Of a DNA stretch of 64,000 nucleotides, positions 1-10,625 are shown piece after piece. The DNA lies in NCBI GenBank assembly GCA_012934845.2, contig WNNJ02000390.1:1-64000 (forward strand). Reading direction: 5' to 3'. The notes below the pieces were generated by a model. That model saw only the letters and a list, made by a program, of their open reading frames with translations. It was not told where the DNA came from and searched no databases. The position numbers and the translations under genes were made by a program. The first letter of the stretch is position 1, and every line of letters begins with the position of its first letter. Source of the stretch: Pomphorhynchus laevis. Its lineage: Eukaryota > Acanthocephala > Palaeacanthocephala > Echinorhynchida > Pomphorhynchidae.

Positions 1-383
1 TCGTGGTGTTCCATCGCCGAAACTGCCTTGAAATCACATCGTTTTCCTAGTTCCAATAGGTGAAGATGGAACTGGTCAATCGTCTGATGTTCTTGTTGTT
101 GACATGTGGAAAGTATGTGTCTATTGAAAATTACGTTGGGCTCCTTAACGAACATAGTCTGCAGTCGACCCAGAGCTTCATCTAAGGTTGTACAATCGTC
201 AATCGTTCGATATAGATCACAGGAAACGGTATTGTGAAGCATAGGTAGCTTGTGTTCCTCTTTCATGTCTGGGATTGTGTTCAAGAATACTTTGAAGCGG
301 CTTACCCAGTGATTCCAAACAGAAGACGCGTTGTTACTGTTCGGTTCTAGAGACAAACTTTCGGGTTTGAGGAACTTCTCCAT
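1..383 (-). mobile_element. LTR retrotransposon Gag, N-terminal part (runs off window)
   Basis: An open reading frame starts with ATG at 383 and reads leftward off the edge of the window (about 127 codons visible). The protein has the character of a retrotransposon Gag of the Ty3/gypsy kind: a Trp-rich start (VWNHWVSRFKVFL), then a helical stretch with KEPNVIFNRHIL, QQQEHQTIDQFHLHL and LGKRCDF, which is the usual R.Q..E.id.F...L..L...C.F signature of Gag. Only the beginning is in view, so the polymerase part, the terminal repeats and the age cannot be judged. The frame looks whole over the visible stretch. The family is inferred from motif spacing alone and a BEL-type element is an alternative. 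Confidence 0.65.
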
Positions 384-494
384 GATATACAATGTTCGAA
401 TAATTGTTGTAAATCGAGATATACCAAGGTTTATTCGAACATCAACAATTCGGTAAATTTAAATTGTCAGACAAAAAACGTTGAATACATATGT

Positions 495-1123
495 GCTTTA
501 ATAGGATCTAGTTATGTGATCTTGTATACTAACGCATGCAGTCTTCTTAATAAAATTCACGAATTGAAGCAACGTATTCAATATTCCCAGTCCTTGTTAA
601 TCGCAATAACAGAAAGCTGGCTTCACTCCGATATATCTGATCAAGATATTGAAATAGCTAATTATTCTTCTTATCGTGTCGATATGACCGGAAAGAGAGG
701 ATGTGGGTAATTTTATATGTACATAATAGTGTAGCGTTTATGACCTTAAGTGCTAAGTATAAAGGTGGCACAGAAACACTATGGGGCGATATATTACTGT
801 CCGGTCATGTGTTAGTTACTATTGGTCTTATATATCGTAGTCCGAGAATGGATGTTTGTTCCATAGTTGATACATTATTAAAGTTTGGATCCCGTAGTAA
901 TGTGGTAGTAGTGGGTGATCTAAATATGCCTTCTATAGACTGGACTAACTACATATGCTTAGATAACAATAATTATTCATCAGCATTCCTTGATACTATC
1001 AATTTTCTTAATCTAACGCAACATGTCTCAATGTTTACTCGTTTCTCTGGAGACCATCAATCTTTGTTTGATATTTGTCTTACTTCCGATAAATATTTGG
1101 TCACTGGTGTAACATATTAAAAC
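495..1123 (+). mobile_element. CR1/jockey-like LINE (copy A1), endonuclease part
   Basis: Two overlapping open pieces (516-710 and 701-1120) encode the apurinic-like endonuclease (EEP) of a non-LTR retrotransposon: NACSLLNKI, ITESWLHSD, IYRSPR, VVVGDLNMPSIDW and the start of the region before the SDH motif. A frameshift near 705 separates the pieces. The closest relative in this window is the copy at 16991-19990 (YSNIRSLLNK, FTESWLS, VVLGDFNMPSVNW). At 1124 the element is cut by a minus-strand L2-like insertion and resumes at about 2346. Decayed copy. Confidence 0.8.
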
Positions 1124-2185
1124 AAAAAGATTTATTTTAACGTGGCAAATGCGTGCCAGCGCACGCTTACATGACCACAAAAAAACAAGACTGTGAATCA
1201 GGTGTCGAGAAGGTGTGAACGGAGGAGGTGTTTGAATGTGATAAAGGAGGGGGCGCGGCGGACGTCGAGAGGGAGTTGATTCCAGGCGAGTGAGGCGGCA
1301 ACGAGGAAGGATCGAAGACCGAAGTTGTTGGAGTAATTGGGAATGTGGAGTAAGATGGTATGACGGGAACGCAGCGATAGCGAGGTGGGGTTAGTGTCGT
1401 CTAAGAAAGGAAGGTTGATGAACGATGGGGGAGCCGACAGCGATGAGACGAAAAGTTACGAGAAGGCGAAGTTTGATGTGGATGTGGATGGTGGGCCAGG
1501 AGAGTTGGGCAAGGTATGTTGATGTGTGGTCGAAGCGACGGAGACGAAAGAGCACTCGAACGGCGGAGTTGATTATTTGTTGTAGGGGTAGGATGATGGA
1601 TTTTGGAGAATTTGCGAAAAGGCTGAGGCAGTAATCGATTTTAGGAAAGAGAAGCGATTAAAGAAGATACATACAAGAACGGAAGTCGATAAGGGGCGGA
1701 TAACCCTTGTAACGGACAAAGGGTTTAAGAGAAGGTGATCATCGAAATGGAAGCCTAAGAAAGTGAGATTGTGTACTATGGGTATGATCGATGACGCAAA
1801 AGATACAGCGGAGGAGATATGCTTGGTTTACGGGGGAGGATCCACATCATTTTCAACTTGTCGGAGTTTAGAACGATATGGAGATTAAAGAGACGTTCGT
1901 GGATAGAAGAAATACACTTGGAGGCAGAAATGGCGATATCGTGTATACAATGTGCGGGTGCATGAGCATAGATGAGGATGTAATTGTCATATTGCATGAC
2001 GTTATAGGAGAAAGGTTTGATAAATGGAGAGAGATCGCCAAGCAGAAGAGAAAAAAGCAGGGGACCTAGGACTGAACCTTGTTGGACCCCGCAAAAAAAT
2101 AGGGATGGGAGGGGAGGATGATGAATTAGAACAGACGCGAAAGGAACGGTCGGATAGATATGAAGCAAAAGCCGCATAGGAAGTC
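1124..2185 (-). mobile_element. L2/CR1-like LINE 3' fragment (copy B1) inserted in copy A1
   Basis: The 3' end of this family (GCACGCATTTGCCACGTTAA on the element strand) lies at about 1134-1160 on the minus strand, followed by U/A-rich sequence. Reading leftward from about 2185 it gives the end of the RT domain ([20 protein letters not shown], then a Y-D-N remnant of the YADD box) and the C-terminal region (LDYCL-like, RRFDHT-like in other frames), with several frame breaks. It is 5'-truncated within RT. The same 3' end occurs at 12480-12525 (+), 39531-39572 (-) and 39607 (-). It interrupts the endonuclease of the older LINE A1. Confidence 0.8.
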
Positions 2186-2345
2186 TTCTTTAGACTTACT
2201 GCTGTCGCATGCGATTGTAGTTTAGACGCTGCAGTCGAGTGTCAGGCACTGTACTTGTAGTTGAGCACAGTTGGCGTCGGTCGTAGCTAGGGGATCTATA
2301 TTAGATCTTAGGGGATCTAATATAGATGTCTAGGGGATCTATATT
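2186..2345. repeat. GC-richer segment with a cluster of short direct/inverted repeats
   Basis: No coding sequence. Between 2285 and 2350 a short unit (taggggatctatatt) occurs three times with an intervening inverted version (ggatctaatatagat), making a small palindromic cluster. The segment separates the L2-like insertion from the resumed LINE A1 and may be a 5' remnant of either element. I cannot assign it further. Confidence 0.4.
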
Positions 2346-4605
2346 TAGATCCTCTATGCAATTCTGACCATTCTGTTAATGTCTTTACGGTACAAATTGG
2401 TATGAATTATTGATTTTTGGAGTTGAATCATCTTGGCAACAATTTGAAACCCTAATGGTATCGCTCCTTCTACGTTTCTCACCTCGTAAGGTAGCAACTG
2501 CTCGTGCACGCACAAATCCTTGGTTTGATAAGGAGCTTCAGGAGTCATAGATCCAAGAAGCAAAATTCGTAAGGTATAGGAATGGAGAAACTGATTATAG
2601 GTCATTTAAAGTGTCGGAATCATTTCACATATCTCAAGAAATTTAAAAAGCGGCAATTTGAACAAGTACTGGTAGGAAAGTCAGCCAACAATCCTAACAT
2701 ATTATTTAAAATACGCATTCTAGTAGATCATTTCGATATTGCTACTGCATTTGGTCGTAAATTTCTCGTATCGTCTACTACTTCTCTCCGTATAGAAATT
2801 ACTCGTATTAATCCGTCAATTTGTGATATTCTTCACATGTTCACAGTTAAAGATGTTATGAAAGAGTTTAGACGACTGAAACCGTCGGGCTCGATTTGCC
2901 CAGACTTACTTCCCTCAATATATCTGAAGAATCTTCATGATGTCATCTGCAATTGAATGCCAGAACATCCGAGAATCTCGGCGTGCGCTGAACAGTGTAT
3001 CGCTCTCATAGGAAATCGAACCTGATTTGGATTTTTTGTTTTACTGACATTGTACTTTTTTTACATTGAGATCCAGGCAAACGAGCCACCGTTCATCGGC
3101 TGTTGTATACTAATAATAATGTCGTTGATGCATTTTTATATAGGATATTTATAGTATCATTATATTACGGTATATTCCAGAATGCATGGAAACGCTCTAT
3201 CATTAAGCCGCTTTATAAGAAAGGTGATCGATCATGTGTAGATAACTACCGACTGGTTAGTTTAACCTCTGTATCGTGTCGTGTATTAGAGAGATTACTT
3301 TATCGGATAATCAGTAACTACCTAGAATCATACAGGTTACTTTCTATTAATCAGCACGGATTCCGTAAAATCTGTTCAACAGTAATTAACCTTTTATTGG
3401 CACAGGAAAGTTGGGGTTTCATAGTAGATGAGGGGTATGCTGTAGATGTCATATTTTTTGACTTCTCCAAAGCATGTGATCATGCACCATGATAAGTTGA
3501 TTATGAAGATGAGTGCATTAAACATCAATCCAATAATCATTCGTTGGATATTCAACTTTCTTTCTGGTCGCACATACCAGGTCACCATTCACGGTATCCT
3601 TTCCGAGCATTATCCAGTTTATGCCGGTGTCCCGCAAGGGTCTGTATTGGGTCCTCTGCTGTTTTGTATTTTTATCAACGATCTCCCCAGTGTAATAAGT
3701 TCGCATTCATTATTATTTGCAAACGATTTAAAAATTTGGAGATCCATCAAGTAAAATTATGATCGAAACATTCTTCAATCAGATATTGACACGGTTCTTA
3801 AGTGGGCACGTTCTAATGGTCTGTATGTTAATGCCTCGAAGTGCACTTGCATGGACATTCAATCACGTAATATTGTTCCGGTGCCGATATATCATCTCGG
3901 GGATCGAGTAATTAAATTGGTTTCGAGCTATAAAGATCTTGGCGTATGGATAACGGATGATTTATCCACTCGCCAAAATACTGAGTACATTTGTTCGAAG
4001 GCCATGCGTATGGTTGGTTTCCTTCGCCGATCATTCAGCTATGTGAGTCCACGTTCTTTTAGAATTCTTGCAAACTCTTTTGTACTAAGCCATTTGTTAT
4101 ATGCTTCTCAATGTTCATACCCTCGAACCAGAGATGAGATTACTCGACTTGAGAAGGTGCTACGTAGGGCAACAAAGTTAGTACATTCTTTGAGAGAACT
4201 TACTTACGAGGACCGTCTTCGGTCTTTAAATATGCAGTCATTATGTGATATTCGTGACTCGCGGGATCTGTGTCTTGTATGGGAGGTATTTCACAATGAA
4301 CACCATATGTTGCGTGAGCTCTTCAACATTCGATCAACTCGAGCTTTGCGAGGTCACTCGTTTTATCTTAGTCGCCGACGAATAGTACATTCTAGGAAAA
4401 TTCAATTTGGACAACGAATAATAAATTCATGAAATCGTTTAAGCGATGATATTGTGAATGCGGCGACTCGTGAGCTCTTTAAACGACAGATTATTTTAAA
4501 TTGTTGACTGATTTGTTTTTGTTTTTCTCTTTTTCTTCTATTTTGACTATCGATTTGTCAGAAACTCTGAGCTATGCTCGTAACGTTGTCTACATAAAAA
4601 TAAAA
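2346..4605 (+). mobile_element. CR1/jockey-like LINE copy A1, linker and reverse transcriptase (decayed)
   Basis: Continuation of the element begun at 495. In order: a linker with NPWFDKELQ at about 2515 and a decayed stretch to 2956; a non-homologous gap at 2957-3100; RT motifs in 3103-3492 ([44 protein letters not shown]) and, after a frameshift, 3446-3754 ([14 protein letters not shown], then LFANDLKIW, where the catalytic FADD has become FAND); and the C-terminal region 3851-4432 (SYKDLGVWITDDLSTR, LSHLLYASQ, RALRGHSF). It ends in an A-rich tail near 4605. At least four frame breaks and a lost catalytic Asp make this an inactive copy. Confidence 0.85.
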
Positions 4606-5289
4606 TTAATGCATTTTTAAATATATATAAAATACTGCATTTGCTTGCCATAATAAATGTTTTTGGTCCTATCATTCAAGTAGATTAGTGATTTATATAA
4701 GATGACTAGACAACTGCATGTCTTTCAATTACAATTTAAAAGCATGTTAAACAATACTATTATTTCAATTCTTCTTGACTCGTGAAGTCACGGATACGGA
4801 AGTTTGGTAACTCTAAACGTTTTTGTAAAATCCGAACGTACTCTAGATAACTGAATTCTGTAGGAGGTTTTGCAAATATTTCGTTTAAGATGTATTTTTA
4901 AGCGATAATTATAAAATCGAAAATATAGTCTTTAATTTGAGTAACTCAATTTATCAAATCCGGCTGCTCTTTATTTTAGCTAAGTGATTTTTGAAGCTGC
5001 AATTTATAATTTATGCAACTTATTGCCGAGAAATACTTATTGCCTTGATTCTTCAGAATTAAGCATCATTTGTTTTCAGAAAGTTTTAGGTGAAATAAAT
5101 TTAAATATAAAGAACTGAAAATTTGTTATAACTAATCAATTAATTTCAAATTTATCTTATCTTACTCATCGTGCCACACCATTTGTTAAAAATCAACCTC
5201 TTATAATGACAAAATACGATATTTTAATTTAAAACATATTATTTTTATTTAATTATATCTTCGACATTTCGATTTCGATAATATTACGA
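4606..5289. other. AT-rich intergenic sequence, no feature recognised
   Basis: About 680 bases of very AT-rich sequence between the tail of LINE A1 and the next interspersed repeat. I see no convincing open frame, RNA gene or terminal repeats. Confidence 0.5.
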
Positions 5290-5402
5290 GTACAATAAGT
5301 CAGATCATATAACTGAGTCTACGTATTTTATGCTAAATATAAATAAAAATAAAGAAATAAATAATAAATAGTTTTGCAATATTTAAAATCTTTCTAAAAA
5401 GA
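5290..5402 (+). repeat. Interspersed repeat family R, 5' part
   Basis: Contains the family signature cataactgagtctacgtatt followed by tttatgctaaatataaataa and A/T-rich sequence. The same order of motifs occurs at about 26753, 27366, 27535, 43555, 45288 and, inverted, near 56070. The matching 3' part of the repeat lies at 8444-8645, so the intervening LINE and gene-like fragment appear to interrupt one copy. No coding capacity; probably a non-autonomous element. Confidence 0.6.
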
Positions 5403-8276
5403 AAAGAGGATTAATATTAGGTTACTCCAATATCAGAAGCTTACCTGCTCAATTGTCTGAAGTGCAGCAGTTTATATCTTTTAAAGATTTTGACGTGTTT
5501 TGCATTTCTGAGTCATGGCTTCATTATCAAATTAATGATGACCTTATGGCTATCTCTGGGTATCGACTTTTGAGAGCAGATAGAGTTGCAGGTCGTCGTG
5601 GCGGGGGTGTTGCTGCTTATATTAAAAACACCTTATCAATTACGAAGATTACTGAATTGTGCGATGATCACTATTCATTCGAGTTATTGTCATTCTGCGT
5701 CAATGATACTCATTGTTCAATAGATATCTGCGTCGTATACAGATCACCCTCAGTTCATACACAGTTAGATCTTCTGAAAAATCAGTTAAGATCATTCTGC
5801 TCCTCAAATTATTTCTTCCTTATTGGGGATTTTAATCTTCCTCAAGTTAACTGGATTAGTAACAACCGGTATTACTATAATGTCGAAAACTGCGAGCTTG
5901 CTGAATTCTTGCTGGCAGAGCTTCTCCTGATCCAACATATTAATCAGCCAACATGTATATCGTCTCAACCAGAGACAATATTAGATCTTGGGTTTACCAA
6001 GCGCATTGAAGATGTAATCAGAGTTGATTTCGAGTCTCCTTTAGGAACCAGTGACCATTGTGTGATTTCAGTACAGATTGCTCACACTTTACAACGACGA
6101 TCTAAGTGCAGTGGCATCGGAAAGCGTAATTGGAATCGAGTAAATGTGGAAGATCTCCAACTCTATAGTCATCAGCTGAACTTCGGATCTGCTGATCTTC
6201 CAATTGATGATCATTTATCGTTAGTGACCAGTAACCTCATAACCATTTCGGATACGTTTGCACCAATAAGAAATAGGGCTTACAAGACGACAACGCCATT
6301 GTGGTTCGACAATGAGTTGGAGACTACGATAAAGGAAAGAAATCGATTATGGCGAATCTCTCAACGTAACACTGTTACGCACCGTGAGTACAAAACTCTT
6401 CGCAATCTATGCAACCAACTAAAACGCTCAAAAAGAAAAACATTTGAAGAGGGTATTGCTTCTGACATTAACAGGTCACCTAAACGTTTTTGGGCATACG
6501 TTAGACATCGTCGAATCCTACCTTCTACGATTAATTGTGTACGTTTAGAAAGTGGTGATGTAGTTGACAAGGAGGCTATTGTGGAAGCTCTTGCAAGCAG
6601 TTTTGTAGTATCTCCATCCTCGCAATCGAATATTGACCAGATACAGTACCCGCCCAACTTACAATCTAACTTACCAATATCTCCTATTAATGTCATTGAA
6701 GTTCAGTCTGAACTCCATAAATTAAATAGTTTTGGCTCTGCAGGACCAGATGGTGTATCCCCTTTTCTTTTGCGTACTCTGTCGCACATTATTGCTCCAA
6801 GCCTTACGTCTCTATTTCATCGAAGCTTACAGTATTCGTGGATTCCTGATGATTGGAAAAGGGCAATTGTTGTACCTATTCCAAAGAAACAGTTGGCACT
6901 AACTTGTTCAGATTTTAGACCAATTAGTCTTACCAGTGTTATTTCTAAAATTATGGAGAGACTCATTGCGAAGAGAATACGTGAACATCTAAATTTATAT
7001 CAAATTCTTGATGATTCTCAGCACGGCTTCCGACCTGGTCGCTCGTGCCTAACTAATCTGTTGAATGCTCGCGAACATTGGGTAGCTGCTCTTAGTTCGG
7101 GTCTTACAGTTGATATAATATTTCTTGATTTCTCTAAGGCCTTTGATAGAGTTCCACATGCTGGTTTAGATTCACTACTACGTCATTACGGTGTACCTAC
7201 GACAATTTGCAACTGGATTAAGACATTTCTCGAGGATCGATCATTCGTTGTGCGATTAGATGAAGTTTTGTCAACAGCTCGACGTGTTCATTCGGGTGTT
7301 CCTCAGGGCACGGTCCTAGGTCCACTTCTCTTTATCATCTTTTTGAATGACCTACTCCTAAGGTTAAAGTGTCCTCACCTGGCATTTGCTGACGATGTTA
7401 AAATATGGGCAACAACCCAAAACGAGGCGGATTGTGAATTTTTACAATGTGACCTTAACCGTATCGGGACTTGGTGTAATAGCACTGGCTTGATACTCAA
7501 CGCGACAAAATGTGTATGGATCAGATTGGGTAGAGATAAAACTCATTTCGATTACAAAATAAATGGACACTCAATCAAGCGAGTCTCAGAACATCCCGAC
7601 CTGGGAGTGATAATTCACGAATCGCTAAAGACAAGAGCAAATAGTGATCACGCGCGGTTAAAAGCGATACGTGCCTTATACTGCATAAAAATGACTTTTG
7701 CAAAATTATCGCCGCAAATCTTCGCCAAACTTTATTGTGCCCTAGTAAGACCACATCTTGAGTATTGTGTACAGGCAACCTTTCCAACGACCAGGAGTGA
7801 GTTGAATAACTTGGAAAGTGTAATGAGACGAGCTTCTCGGATGTGTTGTCAAGGAAGCTTTATTTCAAGATTAAGATGTTTGAACGTTTTATCAGTGAGG
7901 TATCGGTATCTTTTTCTTGATCTGATTACACTTTGGAAAATTGTACATTCAGCTGATGGCTTTCCTTTGGGTGTAGTTAGATTTCGAGATAATTCGAGAT
8001 TGCGAGGCCATTGTAAGATGCTTTTTAAAAAATTACCGGGTAAGCTGCGAAAATTTTACAGACTGTCTGAACGGGCAGTAGATGTTTGGAATAGTTTGCC
8101 TGAACCTATCGCTGCCATCACCAATTTCCTCGCTTTCAAAAACAGGGTTCGACGTTGGATATACGTCCAGGCTGATTTGTCACCTTTTCTAACCTACCCA
8201 TTTGGTTGATCTTTTTTCTGTATTGTGTGATCGGCTTAAAGCCTTATGGCTAAGTCTGAACTTGATAATAATAATA
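5403..8276 (+). mobile_element. CR1/jockey-like LINE copy D1, 5'-truncated with intact EN-RT frame
   Basis: A 5'-truncated non-LTR retrotransposon whose whole remaining protein frame is open. It starts inside family-R repeat sequence at about 5403, carries endonuclease and RT to the stop at 8207-8209, has a short 3' UTR (ggcttaaagccttatggc) and ends in an (AAT)n tail at 8266-8276. The same tail type ends copy A2 at about 19988 and the minus-strand copy at about 23391. No ORF1 is present. It is the youngest-looking LINE in the window because nothing interrupts 2.8 kb of coding sequence. Confidence 0.9.
5405..8209 (+). CDS. LINE ORF2 protein: endonuclease + reverse transcriptase, 5'-truncated
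   Basis: Retrotransposon ORF2. The frame is open from 5387 and reads the EEP endonuclease motifs in order: GYSNIRSL (first catalytic Asn), ISESWLHYQ (Glu), RRGGGVAAYI, VVYRSPS, LIGDFNLPQVNW, and GTSDHCVIS (SDH). A linker with PLWFDNELE follows, then RT: GSAGPDGVSPFLL, RPISLTSVISKIMERL, SQHGFRPGRSC, IFLDFSKAFDRVPH, SGVPQGTVLGPLLF, LAFADDVKIWA (catalytic DD intact), then the C-terminal DLGVIIHESLKTR, YCALVRPHLEYC and VDVWNSLP motifs typical of CR1/jockey-type LINEs. No ATG precedes the endonuclease, because the copy is 5'-truncated; the first in-frame start-like codon is TTG at 5453. All catalytic residues I can check are present, so the enzyme could be functional although this copy lacks a promoter and ORF1. 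Confidence 0.9.
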   Translation, partial: RGLILGYSNIRSLPAQLSEVQQFISFKDFDVFCISESWLHYQINDDLMAISGYRLLRADRVAGRRGGGVAAYIKNTLSITKITELCDDHYSFELLSFCVNDTHCSIDICVVYRSPSVHTQLDLLKNQLRSFCSSNYFFLIGDFNLPQVNWISNNRYYYNVENCELAEFLLAELLLIQHINQPTCISSQPETILDLGFTKRIEDVIRVDFESPLGTSDHCVISVQIAHTLQRRSKCSGIGKRNWNRVNVEDLQLYSHQLNFGSADLPIDDHLSLVTSNLITISDTFAPIRNRAYKTTTPLWFDNELETTIKERNRLWRISQRNTVTHREYKTLRNLCNQLKRSKRKTFEEGIASDINRSPKRFWAYVRHRRILPSTINCVRLESGDVVDKEAIVEALASSFVVSPSSQSNIDQIQYPPNLQSNLPISPINVIEVQSELHKLNSFGSAGPDGVSPFLLRTLSHIIAPSLTSLFHRSLQYSWIPDDWKRAIVVPIPKKQLALTCSDFRPISLTSVISKIMERLIAKRIREHLNLYQILDDSQHGFRPGRSCLTNLLNAREHWVAALSSGLTVDIIFLDFSKAFDRVPHAGLDSLLRHYGVPTTICNWIKTFLEDRSFVVRLDEVLSTARRVHSGVPQGTVLGPLLFIIFLNDLLLRLKCPHLAFADDVKIWATTQNEADCEFLQCDLNRIGTWCNSTGLILNATKCVWIRLGRDKTHFDYKINGHSIKRVSEHPDLGVIIHESLKTRANSDHARLKAIRALYCIKMTFAKLSPQIFAKLYCALVRPHLEYCVQATFPTTRSELNNLESVMRRASRMCCQGSFISRLRCLNVLSVRYRYLFLDLITLWKIVHSADGFPLGVVRFRDNSRLRGHCKMLFKKLPGKLRKFYRLSERAVDVWNSLPEPIAAITNFLAFKNRVRRWIYVQADLSPFLTYPFG

Positions 8277-8443
8277 ATATCGTGATCAAAATATTCTCTT
8301 TGATACCGCCGGTTTAACACAAATGAATACGCATCTTCAAAGGTTCAGTATCAATCGATTAATACTCTATACTTTTGATTTTTGCGGCTTGATTTCGTAA
8401 TTTTTTTGTTGCTGTTCAGTGTCCGTTGCTGTTCATAATTATA
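8277..8443 (-). pseudogene. Duplicated coding-like fragment (copy of 51285-51450)
   Basis: This segment aligns with 51285-51450 at roughly 80 percent identity by eye (ttctctttgataccgccggt, gatttcgtaattt, tgctgttcagtgtc in both). In the 51 kb copy the minus strand is open and reads a short C-terminal-looking peptide with [16 protein letters not shown]. Here the frame carries changes and looks decayed. I do not recognise the protein. It lies between the (AAT)n tail of LINE D1 and the 3' half of a family-R repeat, so it was already part of the target locus or moved with the repeat. Confidence 0.5.
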
Positions 8444-8645
8444 TTATGAACAATTCATATTATACAATTATATTATACAATTCATATTTATATAACGATA
8501 TAATTAAAATTCAAAATAAATGTCAATATTTATGAATCGAATAATAAATAACAGACGATGTATTCGAATAAGGAATATAGATCATCAGGAGGAACTGCTA
8601 TGCTATCAGGTTTCGGTAGATGATTTGCCGACCGTATAGATTTGG
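8444..8645 (+). repeat. Interspersed repeat family R, 3' part
   Basis: Carries the conserved 3' signatures of the family: atttatatcaagttaaaat-like sequence, gaatcgaataataaataaca followed by gacgatg, and gaggaactgctatgctatca followed by ggtttcgg. Together with 5290-5402 it makes a copy split by LINE D1. Confidence 0.6.
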
Positions 8646-9240
8646 ATAATCTATGTCTTATCAAAGTGAAAAAATGTCTTTTATTTAAAAAATAAAAAAT
8701 ATATTAAGAAATTAATAAATCTAAGTAAATTAGTCATATGACGGAAGAAAAATATAATAGTGGGATGGCAATGAAGTTAGTTATTTGTAAGTAATAATTG
8801 TCGCGAGCATTAGCATTCTGTATTAATTACGAAAACACGTTTGTATTGCTTGATTAGCATATAGTGGCTTTTTGTGCTGCACCAATAGCATTGTACCACT
8901 TTGTTCAGTCTTAAATTAAAGCATAATATTTAATGGGATAGTTAGCATTACTGTATTTTCTAAATTCCGTATATTCGACACATATCTCTCTTTTGTTTAA
9001 GGAGGGCCTTTGACGAGCTATAGTACAATGTATTCTGACATTTAATTTTACCGGTTATTACATTTTTCAACTATATAATTTATTAATATCCTAATAAAGC
9101 AAATTTAATTCGCCTCCTCCGCTTTCTCGGATCATATGAAAAGGTGATCTAAAATTTATTAGTACCCTATAGTATACTAATAAATAACAATTAATAGAAA
9201 ACATATCAGGCAATTAATAGGAACCTTTAAAGTGGTATTA
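8646..9240. other. AT-rich intergenic sequence, no feature recognised
   Basis: No open frame of note and no repeat that I can match elsewhere in the window. Confidence 0.5.
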
Positions 9241-10625
9241 TTATTTGTCAGAGTTTAGTGGCATACCATTACATATAGCCCTTGAATCCTCTCTTCTTTT
9301 TGAATACTTGCCTCCAGAGCTATTTCACCTTTTTTCCGTTTCGTCAGATGAAGTTTCTTCGGTTCTGCTGTCATTACCTAATAAAACCTCTAATTCTGAG
9401 CCAATTCCCACTCACTTGCTTAAAAATATCTGCTCCTCCATCTCACCCTTCCTAACCACATTCTTCAACTCGTCCATCCGTAGCCATACATTTACTTAAT
9501 GGAAATGCACCATTGTTCGTCCTCTCATCAAAAAGCAATCTCTCGACTACTCACCACCATCTTCGTACCGTCCAATCTCACTTCTCCCAACCTTCTCTAA
9601 ACTCCTTGAGCGTCTCGTTCTCAAGTAAGTTAATACATATCTCTTTTCCTCTAACTTGTTTCCTCCCTTCCAAGCCGCTTTTCGCTCTAATCACTCTACT
9701 GAAATTGCCTGTCTTAAAGTTTATAATGACTTACTCATCTCGCGCGATCATAAATTATGTAGTGTCATAGTTTCTCTTGATATATCGTCTGCTTTTGACA
9801 TCGTCGATCACTCGATTCTTCTCCATCGCCTTTGTCATGATTATGGCTTCTCTTTACCCACTGTATCATGGTTTTCTTCATATCTATCAAACCGTACATT
9901 TCGCGTCTATTCTAACTCTTCTCTCTCCCATCCTTCGTCCATTCCGTCCGGTGTTCCACAAGGCTCCGTATTAGGCCCTATGCTTTTCTCTCTTCTTCTC
10001 GGTGACTTGTCTTCGATTTCTCATAAATTTAACTTCCATGTTATGCAATATGCTGATAACATTCTCATCTATGCTCACGCACCTGCTTATCGTATTCATG
10101 ATCTTAGTGTTTCTGCTTCCGACTGTCTTGTCTCAATTTCCAATCATCTTTCTTCCCTTCGCCTTTCTCTGAATCCTGATAAATCTAAAATTATGTGGAT
10201 CCTACCTCGAAGCTTAGGTGTAGAACCTCCTTCCGTATCATTAAATTCTACAATTCTTCCTATCGTTGATAATCTCGTTTTCCTAGGCTTTCATTTCGAC
10301 AACCGACTTTCACTTAAACCTTTCGTTAGAGATAAAGTCCGTTCATCTACCTTGATACTCCGCAATCTCCGTCAAGTTCGTAGATTGATTTCCCTTCTTG
10401 TATGACTCTCATATCTTCTCTTCTTTTCTCAAGACTTGATTACTGTCTTAGTCTATTTTCCAACTCACCTAAATCCACTCTTCTTCCTTTACAACGCATC
10501 ATCAACGCAGCCGTCCGAGTTCTCCTCCGTCTTCGTCGTTTTGATCATGCATCCCACCATCTTGTTTCTCTTGATTAACCTACTATTTATTGTCGTGTTC
10601 AAATTTGTCTTCTTATCGTTGCAAT
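9241..10625 (+). mobile_element. L2/CR1-like LINE (copy B2), RT and C-terminal part, decayed
   Basis: Begins within the linker (PPELFHLFSVSSDEVSSVLL at about 9310, with SLPNKTS after it), then RT in 9656-10405: [60 protein letters not shown], and MQYADNILIYAH, where the second catalytic Asp of YADD is Asn. SLNPDKSKIMWIL, LVFLGFHFDNRLS and the SLFSNSPKS / LLPLQRIIN region (in another frame after 10405) follow. The WFSSYLSNRTFRV and VPQGSVLGP spacing and the late LQ-R-I-I-N-A-x-V-R block fit L2/CR1-type LINEs. Frame breaks near 9500-9650 and 10405 and the lost Asp make it inactive. Confidence 0.85.

Noticed and set aside
1776-2177. Independent host gene on the minus strand
   Set aside because: The peptide contains [19 protein letters not shown], so it is LINE RT.
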